Source of the DNA: Shewanella aestuarii
Lineage (GTDB): Bacteria > Pseudomonadota > Gammaproteobacteria > Enterobacterales > Shewanellaceae
Assembly: GCF_014647215.1 (NCBI RefSeq)
Contig: NZ_BMOT01000005.1
Span: 124,001 to 188,000, forward strand
DNA: 64,000 nt
Reading direction: 5' to 3'
This document shows, piece by piece, positions 27,417 to 36,785 of the stretch (positions within the stretch are counted from its first letter, which is position 1; every line of letters begins with the position of its first letter). The position numbers were made by a program, and so were the translations under genes. Under the pieces are notes generated by a model that was not told the DNA's origin, did no database searches, and was given only the letters and a program-made list of their open reading frames with translations.

Positions 27417-28461
27417 TGAAAAAGTAGAGAAACTAGATAAAGCTGAAAAAGGCGCCTTTGATCCTGAGTCTTTATCTGGGATAGAAAAGACGGCTATTTT
27501 GTTGCTCAGTTTGAGCGAAGCTGATGCCGCGTCAATTTTAAAGCACCTCGAACCTAAGCAAGTGCAAAAGGTCGGCATGTCTATGGCGGCAATGCAAGAT
27601 TTCGGTCAAGAAAAAGTGATTGGGGTGCATAAGCTCTTTTTAGACGACATTCAAAAGTTTTCTTCAATCGGTTTTAATAGTGAAGAGTTTGTGCGTAAAG
27701 CATTAACCGCTGCGCTGGGTGAAGATAAAGCGGGTAATTTGATCGAACAGATTATCATGGGCAGTGGTGCCAAAGGCTTAGATTCATTGAAGTGGATGGA
27801 TGCACGTCAAGTAGCAACCATTATCCAAAACGAGCATCCGCAAATCCAAACCATCGTTTTATCCTATTTAGAGCCCGATCAAGCAGCAGAGATTTTTAGC
27901 CAATTTCCTGAAAATACTCGTCTTGACTTAATGATGCGGATTGCCAATCTTGAAGAGGTGCAACCAGCAGCGTTACAGGAGTTAAACGATATCATGGAGA
28001 AACAGTTTGCTGGTCAGGGCGGCGCGCAGGCAGCCAAAATGGGTGGCTTAAAAGCTGCGGCTAACATCATGAACTACCTTGATACAGGGGTTGAAAGTCA
28101 GATAATGGAAACAATGCGTGAGTCTGACGAAGAAATGGCGCAGCAAATTCAAGATCTGATGTTTGTATTCGAGAATCTCATTGATGTTGATGACAGAGGT
28201 ATTCAAGCGCTTCTACGTGATGTTCAGCAAGACGTATTAATGAAAGCACTAAAAGGTGCTGATGAAGCCTTAAAAGAGAAAATTTTAGGCAACATGTCTA
28301 AACGTGCTGCAGAATTACTTCGTGATGATCTTGAAGCAATGGGCCCTATTCGTATCAGTGAAGTTGAAGTGGCACAAAAAGAAATCTTATCGATTGCTCG
28401 ACGATTATCCGATAGCGGTGAAATTATGCTTGGCGGCGGTGGTGGAGAAGAATTCCTCTAA
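27409..28461 (+). CDS. fliG: FliG, motor switch and torque protein
   Basis: A 350-residue C-ring protein. The N-terminal domain (GIEKTAILLLSLSEADAASI) binds FliF, the middle domain has the EHPQ motif (NEHPQIQTIVLSYLEPDQAA), and the C-terminal domain carries the charged torque helix (GIQALLRDVQQDVLMKALKG, then EKILGNMSKRAAELLRDDLE). It meets the stators and reverses direction with FliM. It ends in a glycine/glutamate-rich tail. It overlaps fliF by 8 bp; fliH follows after 46 bp. Confidence 0.96.
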   Translation: MANEKVEKLDKAEKGAFDPESLSGIEKTAILLLSLSEADAASILKHLEPKQVQKVGMSMAAMQDFGQEKVIGVHKLFLDDIQKFSSIGFNSEEFVRKALTAALGEDKAGNLIEQIIMGSGAKGLDSLKWMDARQVATIIQNEHPQIQTIVLSYLEPDQAAEIFSQFPENTRLDLMMRIANLEEVQPAALQELNDIMEKQFAGQGGAQAAKMGGLKAAANIMNYLDTGVESQIMETMRESDEEMAQQIQDLMFVFENLIDVDDRGIQALLRDVQQDVLMKALKGADEALKEKILGNMSKRAAELLRDDLEAMGPIRISEVEVAQKEILSIARRLSDSGEIMLGGGGGEEFL

Positions 28462-28507
28462 TCGCAGTGATAGTATCATTACATAAGTCTTTTAAATTGG
28501 TTGAACT

Positions 28508-29605
28508 ATGACAGACTCAAAAATATCCAAAAAAGTGTTAAATGTTGAGGATGAACATGAGTTCAGCCATTGGCAGCTGCCGGATGTGACTCTTGATAAT
28601 GCCGATAAGCCTTCAAATTTATACGGTAAAAAAGCCGGCGCTTATCAATCATCAATACCTGTGGTTGAACAAGCTGTCAAAATGCCGACTATGGCGCAGA
28701 TTGAAGAGATCAGAGCCGATGCTGAGCGAGAAGGTTATGAACAAGGAAAGCAAGATGGTTTTCAACAAGGATTAGAGCAAGGTCGATTAGACGGTTTAGC
28801 TCAGGGGCATGAAGAAGGCTTTGCTCAGGGAGAGCAGCAAGGTTATGAAACGGGTACGACAAAAGCGGCGCAATTAATTGCTCAATTTACGCAATTAATA
28901 AATCAATTTGAACAGCCTTTAGCTGTATTAGATGCCGAGGTCGAAGCCGAGTTACTCGCGATGACACTATCACTCGCTAAGGCTGTTGTGCAGCAAGAAT
29001 TAAAAATGCATCCAGAACATATTGCCGCGACAATTCGCCAAGGCGTTGATGCATTGCCAATAAAAGAGCAACGAGTCAAGGTGAGGTTACATCCTGAAGA
29101 TGTTAGTTTAGTGACAACCTTATATGGCCAACCTCAATTAATTCAAAATGATTGGGTGTTAGAAAGCGATCCAAGTTTATCCCAAGGTGATGTGTTTATT
29201 GAAAGCCTACGTTCCACGGTCAATTTAACCTTAGCGCAGCGCATTGAACAGATCTTCACTCATTTGGACGCACAGTCATTGCAGCTCAGTCACCAAGTCA
29301 ATTTAGCAAAACAAGAAGATAGCGTTTACCGCTCAACGGCAGTGGACGACTTAGCAAATGCACTTACTAAAACAGCAAGTCAAGATGAGCAAGCGAATAA
29401 GGTGAATACGCCTGAAGACGTGGACATGGCTGATGACCAAAGCGATATGTCAACTATGAGCCCTGAAACAGCACATGCTGAGACCCAGAGCGAACAACTT
29501 AATCTAACCTCTGATAAGAGCCTTATGTTCAATAGCAATAATGCTGTGGATGCAGATGAGCAAGGTGAGGTCGATGATAAACCGTCAACATCAATTACTG
29601 AATAA
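28508..29605 (+). CDS. fliH: FliH, regulator of the export ATPase, with long acidic tail
   Basis: A 365-residue protein, much longer than the roughly 235 residues of enteric FliH. Residues about 60-125 contain the glycine-spaced repeats typical of the family ([40 protein letters not shown]). The FliI-binding C-domain is at about 130-250 ([33 protein letters not shown]). An extra segment of about 100 acidic, serine/threonine/aspartate-rich residues follows. In known systems FliH holds FliI inactive and links it to the C ring. The last 32 bp overlap the start of fliI. Confidence 0.92.
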   Translation: MTDSKISKKVLNVEDEHEFSHWQLPDVTLDNADKPSNLYGKKAGAYQSSIPVVEQAVKMPTMAQIEEIRADAEREGYEQGKQDGFQQGLEQGRLDGLAQGHEEGFAQGEQQGYETGTTKAAQLIAQFTQLINQFEQPLAVLDAEVEAELLAMTLSLAKAVVQQELKMHPEHIAATIRQGVDALPIKEQRVKVRLHPEDVSLVTTLYGQPQLIQNDWVLESDPSLSQGDVFIESLRSTVNLTLAQRIEQIFTHLDAQSLQLSHQVNLAKQEDSVYRSTAVDDLANALTKTASQDEQANKVNTPEDVDMADDQSDMSTMSPETAHAETQSEQLNLTSDKSLMFNSNNAVDADEQGEVDDKPSTSITE

Positions 29606-30914
29606 GCTTAAAGTTCATCATCAAAGTGTTGTACCACTGAGGCCCATTGCCAGTGGTCAATTAGTGCGTGTTGTCGGCTTAACGTTAGAAGCAACCGGAT
29701 GCAGAGCCCCCGTTGGCAGTTTGTGTTCGATAGAAACCATGGTTGGTGAATTGATTGCCGAAGTCGTTGGTTTTGATGATAAGTTACTTTATTTAATGCC
29801 CGTCGAAGAACTCCGTGGCGTATTACCAGGAGCACGTGTGCAGCCTCTAGGTGAGCAATCTGGTTTAAGTGTCGGATTAAGTTTATTAGGCCGAGTGTTA
29901 GATGGCAGCGGCCAACCCTTAGATGGTCTCGGTCCGCTAACAACCAATGAGCAAGCATCTCGCCATCCCCCTTATATCAACCCACTTTCTCGCCGCGCGA
30001 TAACAGAGCCCTTAGATGTTGGCGTTCGTGCTATTAATGCCATGCTAACCGTCGGTAAAGGTCAGCGCATGGGATTATTTGCCGGTTCTGGTGTCGGTAA
30101 AAGTGTGCTGTTAGGCATGATGACCCGTGGTTCTAATGCCGATGTGATTGTTGTTGGTCTCGTGGGTGAGCGTGGCCGCGAAGTAAAAGAGTTTATTGAA
30201 GAGATTTTGGGTGAAGATGGTCGTGCGCGTTCCGTCGTTGTGGCGGCTCCCGCTGATACCTCGCCACTTATGCGTCTTAGAGCATGCGAAACGTCTACAC
30301 GAATAGCCGAATATTTCCGTGACTTAGGCTATAACGTACTGTTATTGATGGATAGCTTAACCCGTTATGCCCAGGCACAGCGTGAAGTGGCCTTAGCTAT
30401 CGGTGAGCCGCCAGCAACCAAAGGCTATCCGCCTTCGGTATTTGCTAAATTGCCTAGATTAGTAGAACGAGCGGGTAATGGCGGTCCTGGACAAGGTTCA
30501 ATTACCGCATTTTACACCGTGTTAACGGAAGGTGATGATCAACAAGATCCGATAGCTGACGCATCGCGCGCAATTTTAGACGGTCACGTAGTATTATCGC
30601 GTCGTTTGGCTGATTCAGGCCATTACCCAGCTATCGACATCGAGCAATCAATTAGCCGAGTTGCGCCTATGGTGATTAGTGCTGAACATCTAGAAGCCAT
30701 GCGCCGTGTAAAACAAATGTATTCTTTATATCAACAAAATCGTGATTTGATTTCAATAGGTGCCTATTCACAAGGCAGCGATCCTAGAATTGATAATGCT
30801 ATTAGGTTGCAGCCCGCAATGAATGCATTTTTACGTCAAGGCTTTAAAGAAGCCATTAACTTTGAAAACAGCGCCTTGATGATGAGCCAAATAGCGGGTC
30901 AATGTCAGAATTAA
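29574..30914 (+). CDS. fliI: FliI, flagellar export ATPase
   Basis: A 446-residue F1-beta-like ATPase that powers or assists export of axial proteins. Walker A is GSGVGKS (about residues 171-177), Walker B is in [20 protein letters not shown], and the [20 protein letters not shown] block is diagnostic. The ATG at 29574 ([13 protein letters not shown]) is selected because AGGTGAGG lies at 29563-29570; upstream ATGs at 29541, 29550 and 29556 lack such a site and would add residues unlike FliI. It starts inside the fliH tail. Confidence 0.94.
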   Translation: MINRQHQLLNKLKVHHQSVVPLRPIASGQLVRVVGLTLEATGCRAPVGSLCSIETMVGELIAEVVGFDDKLLYLMPVEELRGVLPGARVQPLGEQSGLSVGLSLLGRVLDGSGQPLDGLGPLTTNEQASRHPPYINPLSRRAITEPLDVGVRAINAMLTVGKGQRMGLFAGSGVGKSVLLGMMTRGSNADVIVVGLVGERGREVKEFIEEILGEDGRARSVVVAAPADTSPLMRLRACETSTRIAEYFRDLGYNVLLLMDSLTRYAQAQREVALAIGEPPATKGYPPSVFAKLPRLVERAGNGGPGQGSITAFYTVLTEGDDQQDPIADASRAILDGHVVLSRRLADSGHYPAIDIEQSISRVAPMVISAEHLEAMRRVKQMYSLYQQNRDLISIGAYSQGSDPRIDNAIRLQPAMNAFLRQGFKEAINFENSALMMSQIAGQCQN

Positions 30915-30948
30915 TCTTTTCATTGTTCAATGGTATTAGGGAAAGAGC

Positions 30949-31395
30949 ATGGCAAGCGATCCATTAATCACAGTACTTAAATTAGCGACCGAAGCTGAAG
31001 AGCAAGCAGCAATGCAGCTGAAATCAGCACAGTTTGAAAAGCAAAAGAGGCAAGGTCAGTTAGATGCTTTAAATAATTATCGCCTTGATTACATGAAACA
31101 GATGAAAGGCCAACAAGGTCAAAGTTTAAGTGCCAATCAATATCACCAATTTCATCAATTTATTAAGCAAGTCGATAACGCCATTACTCAGCAGGTTGCT
31201 GCGGTAAAAGATGCTGAACAACAGGTGGGATATCGTCAATCCCATTGGTTGGAAAAACAACAGAAACGTAAAGCCATCGAGATGTTGTTAGCGCAAAAAG
31301 CGCAGAAAGCACAAATTGCCGAATCCAGACGTGAACAAAAAATGTCCGATGAATTTGCCATGCAGCAATACATTCGCCAACGCAGAGACAAATAA
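30949..31395 (+). CDS. fliJ: FliJ, export gate-ATPase coupling coiled coil
   Basis: A 148-residue, strongly helical and glutamine/lysine-rich protein, the FliJ length. It forms an antiparallel coiled coil that fits the central hole of the FliI ring and contacts FlhA. Visible blocks are LATEAEEQAAMQLKSAQFEK and KQQKRKAIEMLLAQKAQKAQ. It follows fliI by 34 bp and is the last gene before the sigma54 promoter of fliK. Confidence 0.93.
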   Translation: MASDPLITVLKLATEAEEQAAMQLKSAQFEKQKRQGQLDALNNYRLDYMKQMKGQQGQSLSANQYHQFHQFIKQVDNAITQQVAAVKDAEQQVGYRQSHWLEKQQKRKAIEMLLAQKAQKAQIAESRREQKMSDEFAMQQYIRQRRDK

Positions 31396-31418
31396 CACCT
31401 TACCTTCTCAATATTTAA

Positions 31419-31435
31419 TTGGCATCTATTTTGCT
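31419..31435 (+). promoter_or_regulatory. Sigma54 promoter for fliK operon
   Basis: TTGGCATCTATTTTGCT with GG at 31421-31422 and GC at 31433-31434. It splits fliE-J from fliK onward and predicts a start near 31446 and a leader of about 125 nt. That leader can fold: AATTAATCGTC (31454-31464) pairs with GATGATTAATT (31527-31537), followed by a T-run. Confidence 0.9.
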
Positions 31436-31570
31436 TAATACTACTTATATTACAATTAATCGTCATTGAAGTGACGTTTCTCATTTTAGTTTGCTGTGTT
31501 TTCCTACTAAAAATCTTATACGAAACGATGATTAATTTTTTCTTTAGGTTGAGTTTGCGGAGCATGTATT

Positions 31571-33160
31571 ATGCAACAGATGAGCAATATTCTTTTAGCA
31601 GGCAATGGTTCAAATAAGTCCTCGCAGGTAAAAGATACTATGCAAGTGTCTGATAACCATTCATTCCTTTCTGTTTTTAACCAAGCTAACCAAACATCAT
31701 CATTTCAACATTCCGAGTTAGCTGACACTAAGAAAACCTCAGAGCTATCGGGTGTCATGGGGGCTGAACTTGACCTTTCAGAACCCATCGATGAAAGCGA
31801 TGTCGCCCTCATTTTTGCACAGCTAGATATGGCGCTGTCATTTGATAAAAGTAAACTTGGCGGAAAAATATTGCCGCACGACGATATCGTATCTAGTGAA
31901 AATATCCTAACGTCAGATTTAGACATCATCTCTGCCGAAGATATTCACATAATTGACGAAGATGCTGTTAGCACTACGCTGCCAATCTTTGATGAGTCAT
32001 TGCTAGCAACTGAGTTGGATGCAAGCAGTAAAACAAGTCTAGATGAATCATTTGTTGAAACCATTTCAGTGCCCAAAGAAGCTGAGCCAAATAGCGTATA
32101 TTTAACGTCTTTACCTCTTACTCAAATGGAACAATTAATCATATTTTCATCACTAACTGAGACAGAACTGGCTTCATTATCACATGATGATTTAGCCAAA
32201 ATAGTCGATGACTTTAACCTGCAATCTTCTATGGTTGATGGATACGATCTTGACTTGGCTGATGCGGATTTAGCGGATGTTACGCTAAAGCCGATGAATG
32301 ATGCAGATAAAACAATACCAGTTGCTCAGTTTGCAGCAGGGTTAACTGCGGCAAAAGATGTCAGTAAAGAGTCGGCTACCGATAAGTTACCCGCAGATAT
32401 GTTCGCACAGCAAAGTAAACCATCTATCTCAGCCTCTTCAACGGCTGATAAAGTCAATATTTTAGGTACTGCAACCGAGTTGTCGAGCGCTGCAACCGTT
32501 GCTTCACCAGATAGCAGTAATAAAACTCAGCTCTCGGTTGAACTTATTAAACCTAACGCTGTTTTAGTGGGTGGGGGTACCGATACCACAGATAAAACAA
32601 TAAATTTTGACGGTTTTTCTTCATTAGATAATGCTTTGGAAACAAAACCTTTGCAAAATCAGAGTAGTTTTACGCCGATTCATAAAAGTGACGTACCTCA
32701 GTTTCAATTAGCATTGAAACAACATGGCGAGTCTCAAGTGCAGATGCAGGAGATGATCCAGCGTTTTTCTCCTGTAATGAAGCAGCAATTAATTACTATG
32801 GTGAGTAATGGTATTCAGCAGGCGGAGATCCGCCTTGATCCACCAGAGTTAGGGCATTTAATGGTTAAAATTCAGGTGAATGGTGATCAAACTCAAGTGC
32901 AATTTCACGTAGCTCAAGCCCAAACCAGAGATTTAATTGAACAAGCGATCCCTAGATTAAGGGACATGTTAGCCCAAGAGGGGTTGCAACTTGCAGATAG
33001 TCATGTTTCTCAAGGGGGCGGTGGTCGTGACGGTCAATCACAAGAATCTTCACAAGGTGCTGGCCAACCGCATGATTTGGACGAAAATTCAGCATTAGAG
33101 CAATCAATGTTTCAAAATCATTCAGAGAGTTTGCAATCAGGTATAGATTATTACGCTTAA
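31571..33160 (+). CDS. fliK: FliK, hook-length control protein
   Basis: A 529-residue secreted ruler protein. The first 370 residues are acidic, serine/threonine-rich and without clear domains, as expected for the ruler part. The C-terminal domain (about 385-480) has the FliK switch signature MVSNGIQQAEIRLDPPELGH and LMVKIQVNGDQTQVQFHVAQ, which contacts the FlhB C-domain to change export from hook to filament proteins. A glycine/serine-rich tail follows. ATG 31571 has GGAG 8 nt upstream. A second FliK-like protein is encoded at 54023-56179. Confidence 0.93.
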   Translation: MQQMSNILLAGNGSNKSSQVKDTMQVSDNHSFLSVFNQANQTSSFQHSELADTKKTSELSGVMGAELDLSEPIDESDVALIFAQLDMALSFDKSKLGGKILPHDDIVSSENILTSDLDIISAEDIHIIDEDAVSTTLPIFDESLLATELDASSKTSLDESFVETISVPKEAEPNSVYLTSLPLTQMEQLIIFSSLTETELASLSHDDLAKIVDDFNLQSSMVDGYDLDLADADLADVTLKPMNDADKTIPVAQFAAGLTAAKDVSKESATDKLPADMFAQQSKPSISASSTADKVNILGTATELSSAATVASPDSSNKTQLSVELIKPNAVLVGGGTDTTDKTINFDGFSSLDNALETKPLQNQSSFTPIHKSDVPQFQLALKQHGESQVQMQEMIQRFSPVMKQQLITMVSNGIQQAEIRLDPPELGHLMVKIQVNGDQTQVQFHVAQAQTRDLIEQAIPRLRDMLAQEGLQLADSHVSQGGGGRDGQSQESSQGAGQPHDLDENSALEQSMFQNHSESLQSGIDYYA

Positions 33161-33261
33161 GTCGGTAACCTATAGAGATATTGTTATGTATTCGGTTAAT
33201 ACTAAATATAATTAGCTAATATTACCCACGGATATACCGTTTAAATATACTAGGAAGTGCA

Positions 33262-33792
33262 ATGGCTGAAGAATTAGAACTTAATGAGACAAATACCGAG
33301 CCTAAAAAGGGTAATAAATTAATTCTTTTTGGTGGTATTGGCATTGTTGTCGCAATCCTTATTGGTGTTGGTGCATGGTTGTTTCTGGGTTCTGACGACC
33401 AACCAGTTGCCACAGACTCAGCTGATCCTGGTGCTGTGACCTCTGAACAAATCGATCCAAAATCTTCTGCTCTTGAAGCTAATTATGTCGGTATGCCAAG
33501 GCCATTTTTATTTAATTTGCCAGGCGTTGACCGCGCTCGTTTAGTTGAAATTAAAGTGCAGTTGATGGTACGTGGCTCCGATGATGAAACAACCGTCAAA
33601 AAACACATTCCATTAATTGAAGATGCTTTATTAACAACCTTTAGTGGCGCAGATGTGCAGAAGTTAAGCACGCAAGCAGGCAAAGATGAAATGCGTCAAT
33701 TAGCTTTATTGAGCGTACAAAATACATTGCAATCAGTAACCGGTAAAACAGTGGTTGAAAAAGTGTTGTTTACTGGTTTTGTAATGCAATAA
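33262..33792 (+). CDS. fliL: FliL, stator-associated membrane protein
   Basis: A 176-residue protein with one membrane segment at about residues 21-43 (KLILFGGIGIVVAILIGVGA). The periplasmic part has YVGMPRPFLFNLPGVDRARL and VKKHIPLIEDALLTTFSGAD, the FliL family pattern. FliL rings support stator function in other bacteria. It lies 102 bp after fliK and 28 bp before fliM. The gap before it shows no recognisable promoter. Confidence 0.94.
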   Translation: MAEELELNETNTEPKKGNKLILFGGIGIVVAILIGVGAWLFLGSDDQPVATDSADPGAVTSEQIDPKSSALEANYVGMPRPFLFNLPGVDRARLVEIKVQLMVRGSDDETTVKKHIPLIEDALLTTFSGADVQKLSTQAGKDEMRQLALLSVQNTLQSVTGKTVVEKVLFTGFVMQ

Positions 33793-33819
33793 TCCTGACT
33801 GGGTAGTTAAGGTGATGAT

Positions 33820-34848
33820 GTGAGTGATTTATTAAGCCAAGACGAAATTGATGCGCTGCTTCATGGCGTCGATGATGTTGATGAAGATGACATAGACTCA
33901 GGTGGAGACGATGCTAGGTCGTATGACTTTTCATCTCAAGATCGAATTGTCCGTGGGCGCATGCCAACGTTGGAAATCGTCAATGAACGTTTTGCGCGTC
34001 ATTTGCGGATCAGTATGTTTAATATGATGCGTCGTGCTGCAGAGGTGTCTATTAATGGTGTGCAAATGCTCAAGTTTGGCGAATATGTGCACACACTTTT
34101 TGTTCCAACAAGTTTAAATATGGTGCGTTTTAGTCCATTAAAAGGAACAGCCTTAATCACGATGGAAGCTCGGTTAGTCTTTATCTTGGTGGATAATTTC
34201 TTTGGTGGTGACGGACGTTTTCATGCAAAAATTGAAGGTCGAGAGTTCACTCCAACAGAGCGCCGTATTGTTCAGTTACTATTAAAAATTATTTTTGAAG
34301 ATTATAAAGATGCTTGGGCTCCAGTAATGGATGTCGAATTCGAATATTTGGATTCAGAAGTTAACCCCGCTATGGCGAACATTGTTAGTCCTACTGAAGT
34401 CGTAGTCATTAACTCTTTTCATATTGAAGTCGATGGCGGTGGTGGCGATTTTCACATTACCTTGCCTTATTCCATGATTGAGCCTATTCGTGAGCTGCTA
34501 GATGCTGGGGTACAAAGCGATAAACAAGATACTGATATGCGCTGGTCTCAGGCTTTACGTGATGAAATAATGGATGTGCAAGTGGGTTTTGACGCTAATA
34601 TTATTGAACATGAATTAAAACTTCGAGATGTGATGGATTTTAAAGCGGGGGATATTATTCCAATTGAATTACCTGAACATATTATGATGCGCATTGAAGA
34701 TCTACCCACTTATCGTTGTAAGTTAGGCAAATCACGCGATAATTTGGCATTAAAAATTAGTGAAAAAATACCAAGACCAGAAACGGTTAAGTCAGAATTA
34801 CAATTGGTAACACGCAAAGGTAAGTCGCGTGATATTTCAGATTTATAA
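33820..34848 (+). CDS. fliM: FliM, switch protein that binds CheY
   Basis: A 342-residue C-ring protein. The N-terminal CheY-binding peptide is LLSQDEIDALLHG (about residues 4-16). The middle domain includes GRMPTLEIVNERFARHLRIS and LVFILVDNFFGGDGRFHAKI, and the C-terminal SpoA domain includes LKLRDVMDFKAGDIIPIELP. CheY-phosphate binding here changes rotation. Start is GTG at 33820 with AAGGTGA upstream. The same peptide pattern recurs in CheZ and in the CheA linker. Confidence 0.96.
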   Translation: MSDLLSQDEIDALLHGVDDVDEDDIDSGGDDARSYDFSSQDRIVRGRMPTLEIVNERFARHLRISMFNMMRRAAEVSINGVQMLKFGEYVHTLFVPTSLNMVRFSPLKGTALITMEARLVFILVDNFFGGDGRFHAKIEGREFTPTERRIVQLLLKIIFEDYKDAWAPVMDVEFEYLDSEVNPAMANIVSPTEVVVINSFHIEVDGGGGDFHITLPYSMIEPIRELLDAGVQSDKQDTDMRWSQALRDEIMDVQVGFDANIIEHELKLRDVMDFKAGDIIPIELPEHIMMRIEDLPTYRCKLGKSRDNLALKISEKIPRPETVKSELQLVTRKGKSRDISDL

Positions 34849-34857
34849 GGTGAAGTG

Positions 34858-35241
34858 ATGAGTACTGAAGATACTGGTGATGATTGGGCAGCAGCCATGG
34901 CTGAACAAGCTATTGAAGAGGCTCAGCAAGTTGAACTTGATGAATTGGTTGATGATTCAAAGCCTATTTCAAAAGAGGATGCGGCTAAATTAGATTCAAT
35001 TCTCGATATTCCTGTAACTATTTCAATGGAAGTGGGTAGAAGCTTTATTAGCATTCGTAATTTACTGCAATTAAACCAAGGTTCAGTGGTTGAGCTAGAC
35101 CGCGTTGCAGGTGAGCCATTAGATGTGATGGTCAACGGCACTTTAATTGCTCATGGCGAAGTCGTTGTTGTGAATGATAAGTTTGGTATTCGACTTACCG
35201 ATGTGATTAGCCAAACAGAGCGTATCAAGAAACTCAAATAA
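34858..35241 (+). CDS. fliN: FliN, switch complex SpoA protein
   Basis: A 127-residue C-ring protein. The first 50 residues are acidic; the C-terminal SpoA domain has ILDIPVTISMEVGRSFISIR, LLQLNQGSVVELDRVAGEPL and VVVNDKFGIRLTDVISQTER. It forms the lower C ring with FliM and receives FliH. ATG 34858 is preferred over the GTG three bases earlier because of spacing from AAGG at 34847-34850. A 106-bp gap with a large hairpin separates it from fliO. Confidence 0.95.
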   Translation: MSTEDTGDDWAAAMAEQAIEEAQQVELDELVDDSKPISKEDAAKLDSILDIPVTISMEVGRSFISIRNLLQLNQGSVVELDRVAGEPLDVMVNGTLIAHGEVVVVNDKFGIRLTDVISQTERIKKLK

Positions 35242-35277
35242 GACCCGTTCCTTGCGGTATTGGTCTTGACTTAGCAA

Positions 35278-35329
35278 TGATCACTTAAGGGTTTTACCTC
35301 ATGTTAATGGTGAAACATTTAAGTGATTA
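35278..35329 (+). other. Long hairpin between fliN and fliO
   Basis: Outer arms TGATCACTTAA (35278-35288) and TTAAGTGATTA (35319-35329) pair over 11 bp with one wobble; inner arms GTTTTACC (35291-35298) and GGTGAAAC (35309-35316) pair over 8 bp with one wobble; a 2x2 internal loop lies between and a 10-nt loop closes it. No T-run follows, so it is not a standard terminator. It is the longest RNA-like structure inside the fli operon. Confidence 0.75.
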
Positions 35330-35347
35330 CTGGTTCAAGGATTAACT

Positions 35348-35752
35348 GTGTCGTACCTTACTGTTGTTTTATCTAACGCTGCTGTGGTTATTGACGATAC
35401 AACAGCGTCGCAAATTCTCTCGTCTAATAGCAACAATACGAGTTATGTGTCTACTTTAGCAAACATGTTGGGTGGATTAATTGTCGTTATAGCGTTAATC
35501 TTTTTGCTTGCTTATATTGTCAAAAAACTAAATCTTGTACCGAGTCAAAATGCAATAATCAAAACTATCGCAATGACTCAAGTGGGACAGAAAGAAAAAT
35601 TGATAGTAGTTGAAATTAATCAACAACAATACCTCTTGGGCGTGACGCCGCATCAAATAAACCTACTCGATAAATTAGCTAAACCGATTGAAGAATCAAA
35701 CCATTCATTTGCGAAAAATTTACAGCAAGCTAAGGAAAATCATCATGAGTAA
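35348..35752 (+). CDS. fliO: FliO, export gate assembly factor
   Basis: A 134-residue protein with one membrane segment at about residues 35-58 ([20 protein letters not shown]) and a cytoplasmic SH3-like tail ([36 protein letters not shown]). FliO helps the FliP ring form and is not itself part of the finished gate. The start is GTG at 35348 with AAGGA upstream. It overlaps fliP by 8 bp. Confidence 0.9.
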   Translation: MSYLTVVLSNAAVVIDDTTASQILSSNSNNTSYVSTLANMLGGLIVVIALIFLLAYIVKKLNLVPSQNAIIKTIAMTQVGQKEKLIVVEINQQQYLLGVTPHQINLLDKLAKPIEESNHSFAKNLQQAKENHHE

Positions 35753-36503
35753 AGGGTTGCAAGGTTTATTCTGGGGCTTGATTGCCAGCGCCTTTATTTG
35801 GTCTTCAGGCGCAGTTGCTCAAGATGGAGTTTTACCTGCATTAACTGTCACAACAGGTGCCGATGGTGCTACCGAATACTCAGTGACTATGCAGATTTTG
35901 CTGTTAATGACAGCAATGAGCTTTATTCCTGCCATGGTGATTATGTTGACGTCTTTCACCCGTATCATCGTGGTGCTATCTATTCTTCGTCAAGCTTTAG
36001 GTTTACAGCAAACCCCATCTAATCAGGTGTTGATAGGCATAAGCATGTTCATGACTTTTTTTATCATGGCGCCGGTATTTGATAAAATTTATGCCGAAGC
36101 GGTTGAACCTTACATGAATGAATCTATGACGTTAAATCAGGCCTATGATGTCGGTAAAGAGCCAATTAAAGCCTTCATGCTATCTCAGGTTAGAACGACA
36201 GATTTAAAAACTTTTATTGAAATATCGGGCTATAAAGATATTAAATCTCCAGAGCAAGCGCCAATGAGCGTCATTATTCCCGCATTTATTACCAGTGAGT
36301 TAAAAACCGCATTTCAAATTGGTTTCATGTTGTTCGTGCCATTTTTGGTATTAGATTTGGTGGTTGCGAGTATTTTGATGGCAATGGGTATGATGATGTT
36401 ATCACCCATGATTGTGTCATTACCCTTTAAGATAATGCTATTTGTATTGGTAGATGGTTGGAGTTTAGTGATGGGAACCTTAGCCAATAGCTTTGGGATA
36501 TAG
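35745..36503 (+). CDS. fliP: FliP, export gate subunit
   Basis: A 252-residue membrane protein of the type III export gate. It starts with a signal-like segment ([20 protein letters not shown], about residues 6-25) followed by membrane segments including [20 protein letters not shown] and [20 protein letters not shown], and the family motif [23 protein letters not shown] 35745 has AAGGA upstream and lies within the end of fliO. It forms the FliP5-FliQ4-FliR1 export channel. Confidence 0.95.
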   Translation: MSKGLQGLFWGLIASAFIWSSGAVAQDGVLPALTVTTGADGATEYSVTMQILLLMTAMSFIPAMVIMLTSFTRIIVVLSILRQALGLQQTPSNQVLIGISMFMTFFIMAPVFDKIYAEAVEPYMNESMTLNQAYDVGKEPIKAFMLSQVRTTDLKTFIEISGYKDIKSPEQAPMSVIIPAFITSELKTAFQIGFMLFVPFLVLDLVVASILMAMGMMMLSPMIVSLPFKIMLFVLVDGWSLVMGTLANSFGI

Positions 36504-36511
36504 GAGGAAAT

Positions 36512-36781
36512 ATGTCTCCTGAATCCTTAATTGATATTTTTCGTGAAGCGCTATCAATCATTGTATTGATTGTGTCGGCGATCATTTTACCTGGCTTAGC
36601 TATTGGCCTCGTTGTTGCCGTGTTCCAAGCTGCAACCTCAATTAACGAACAAACCCTGAGCTTTTTACCACGTCTATTAGTTACCTTGTTCGCACTGATG
36701 TTTTTAGGGCACTGGTTGGTACAAACTATGGTCGATTTCTTTCTGGAAATGGTAAATCTTATTCCCGTAGTGATAGGTTAA
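36512..36781 (+). CDS. fliQ: FliQ, export gate subunit
   Basis: An 89-residue protein with two membrane segments (about residues 14-38 and 50-75), the fixed size of FliQ. The block ISIIVLIVSAIILPGLAIGL is not exact family wording but GLVVAVFQAATSINEQTLSF is diagnostic. AGGAGG lies just upstream of the ATG. It packs around FliP and FliR in the gate. Confidence 0.95.
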   Translation: MSPESLIDIFREALSIIVLIVSAIILPGLAIGLVVAVFQAATSINEQTLSFLPRLLVTLFALMFLGHWLVQTMVDFFLEMVNLIPVVIG

Positions 36782-36785
36782 GTTG

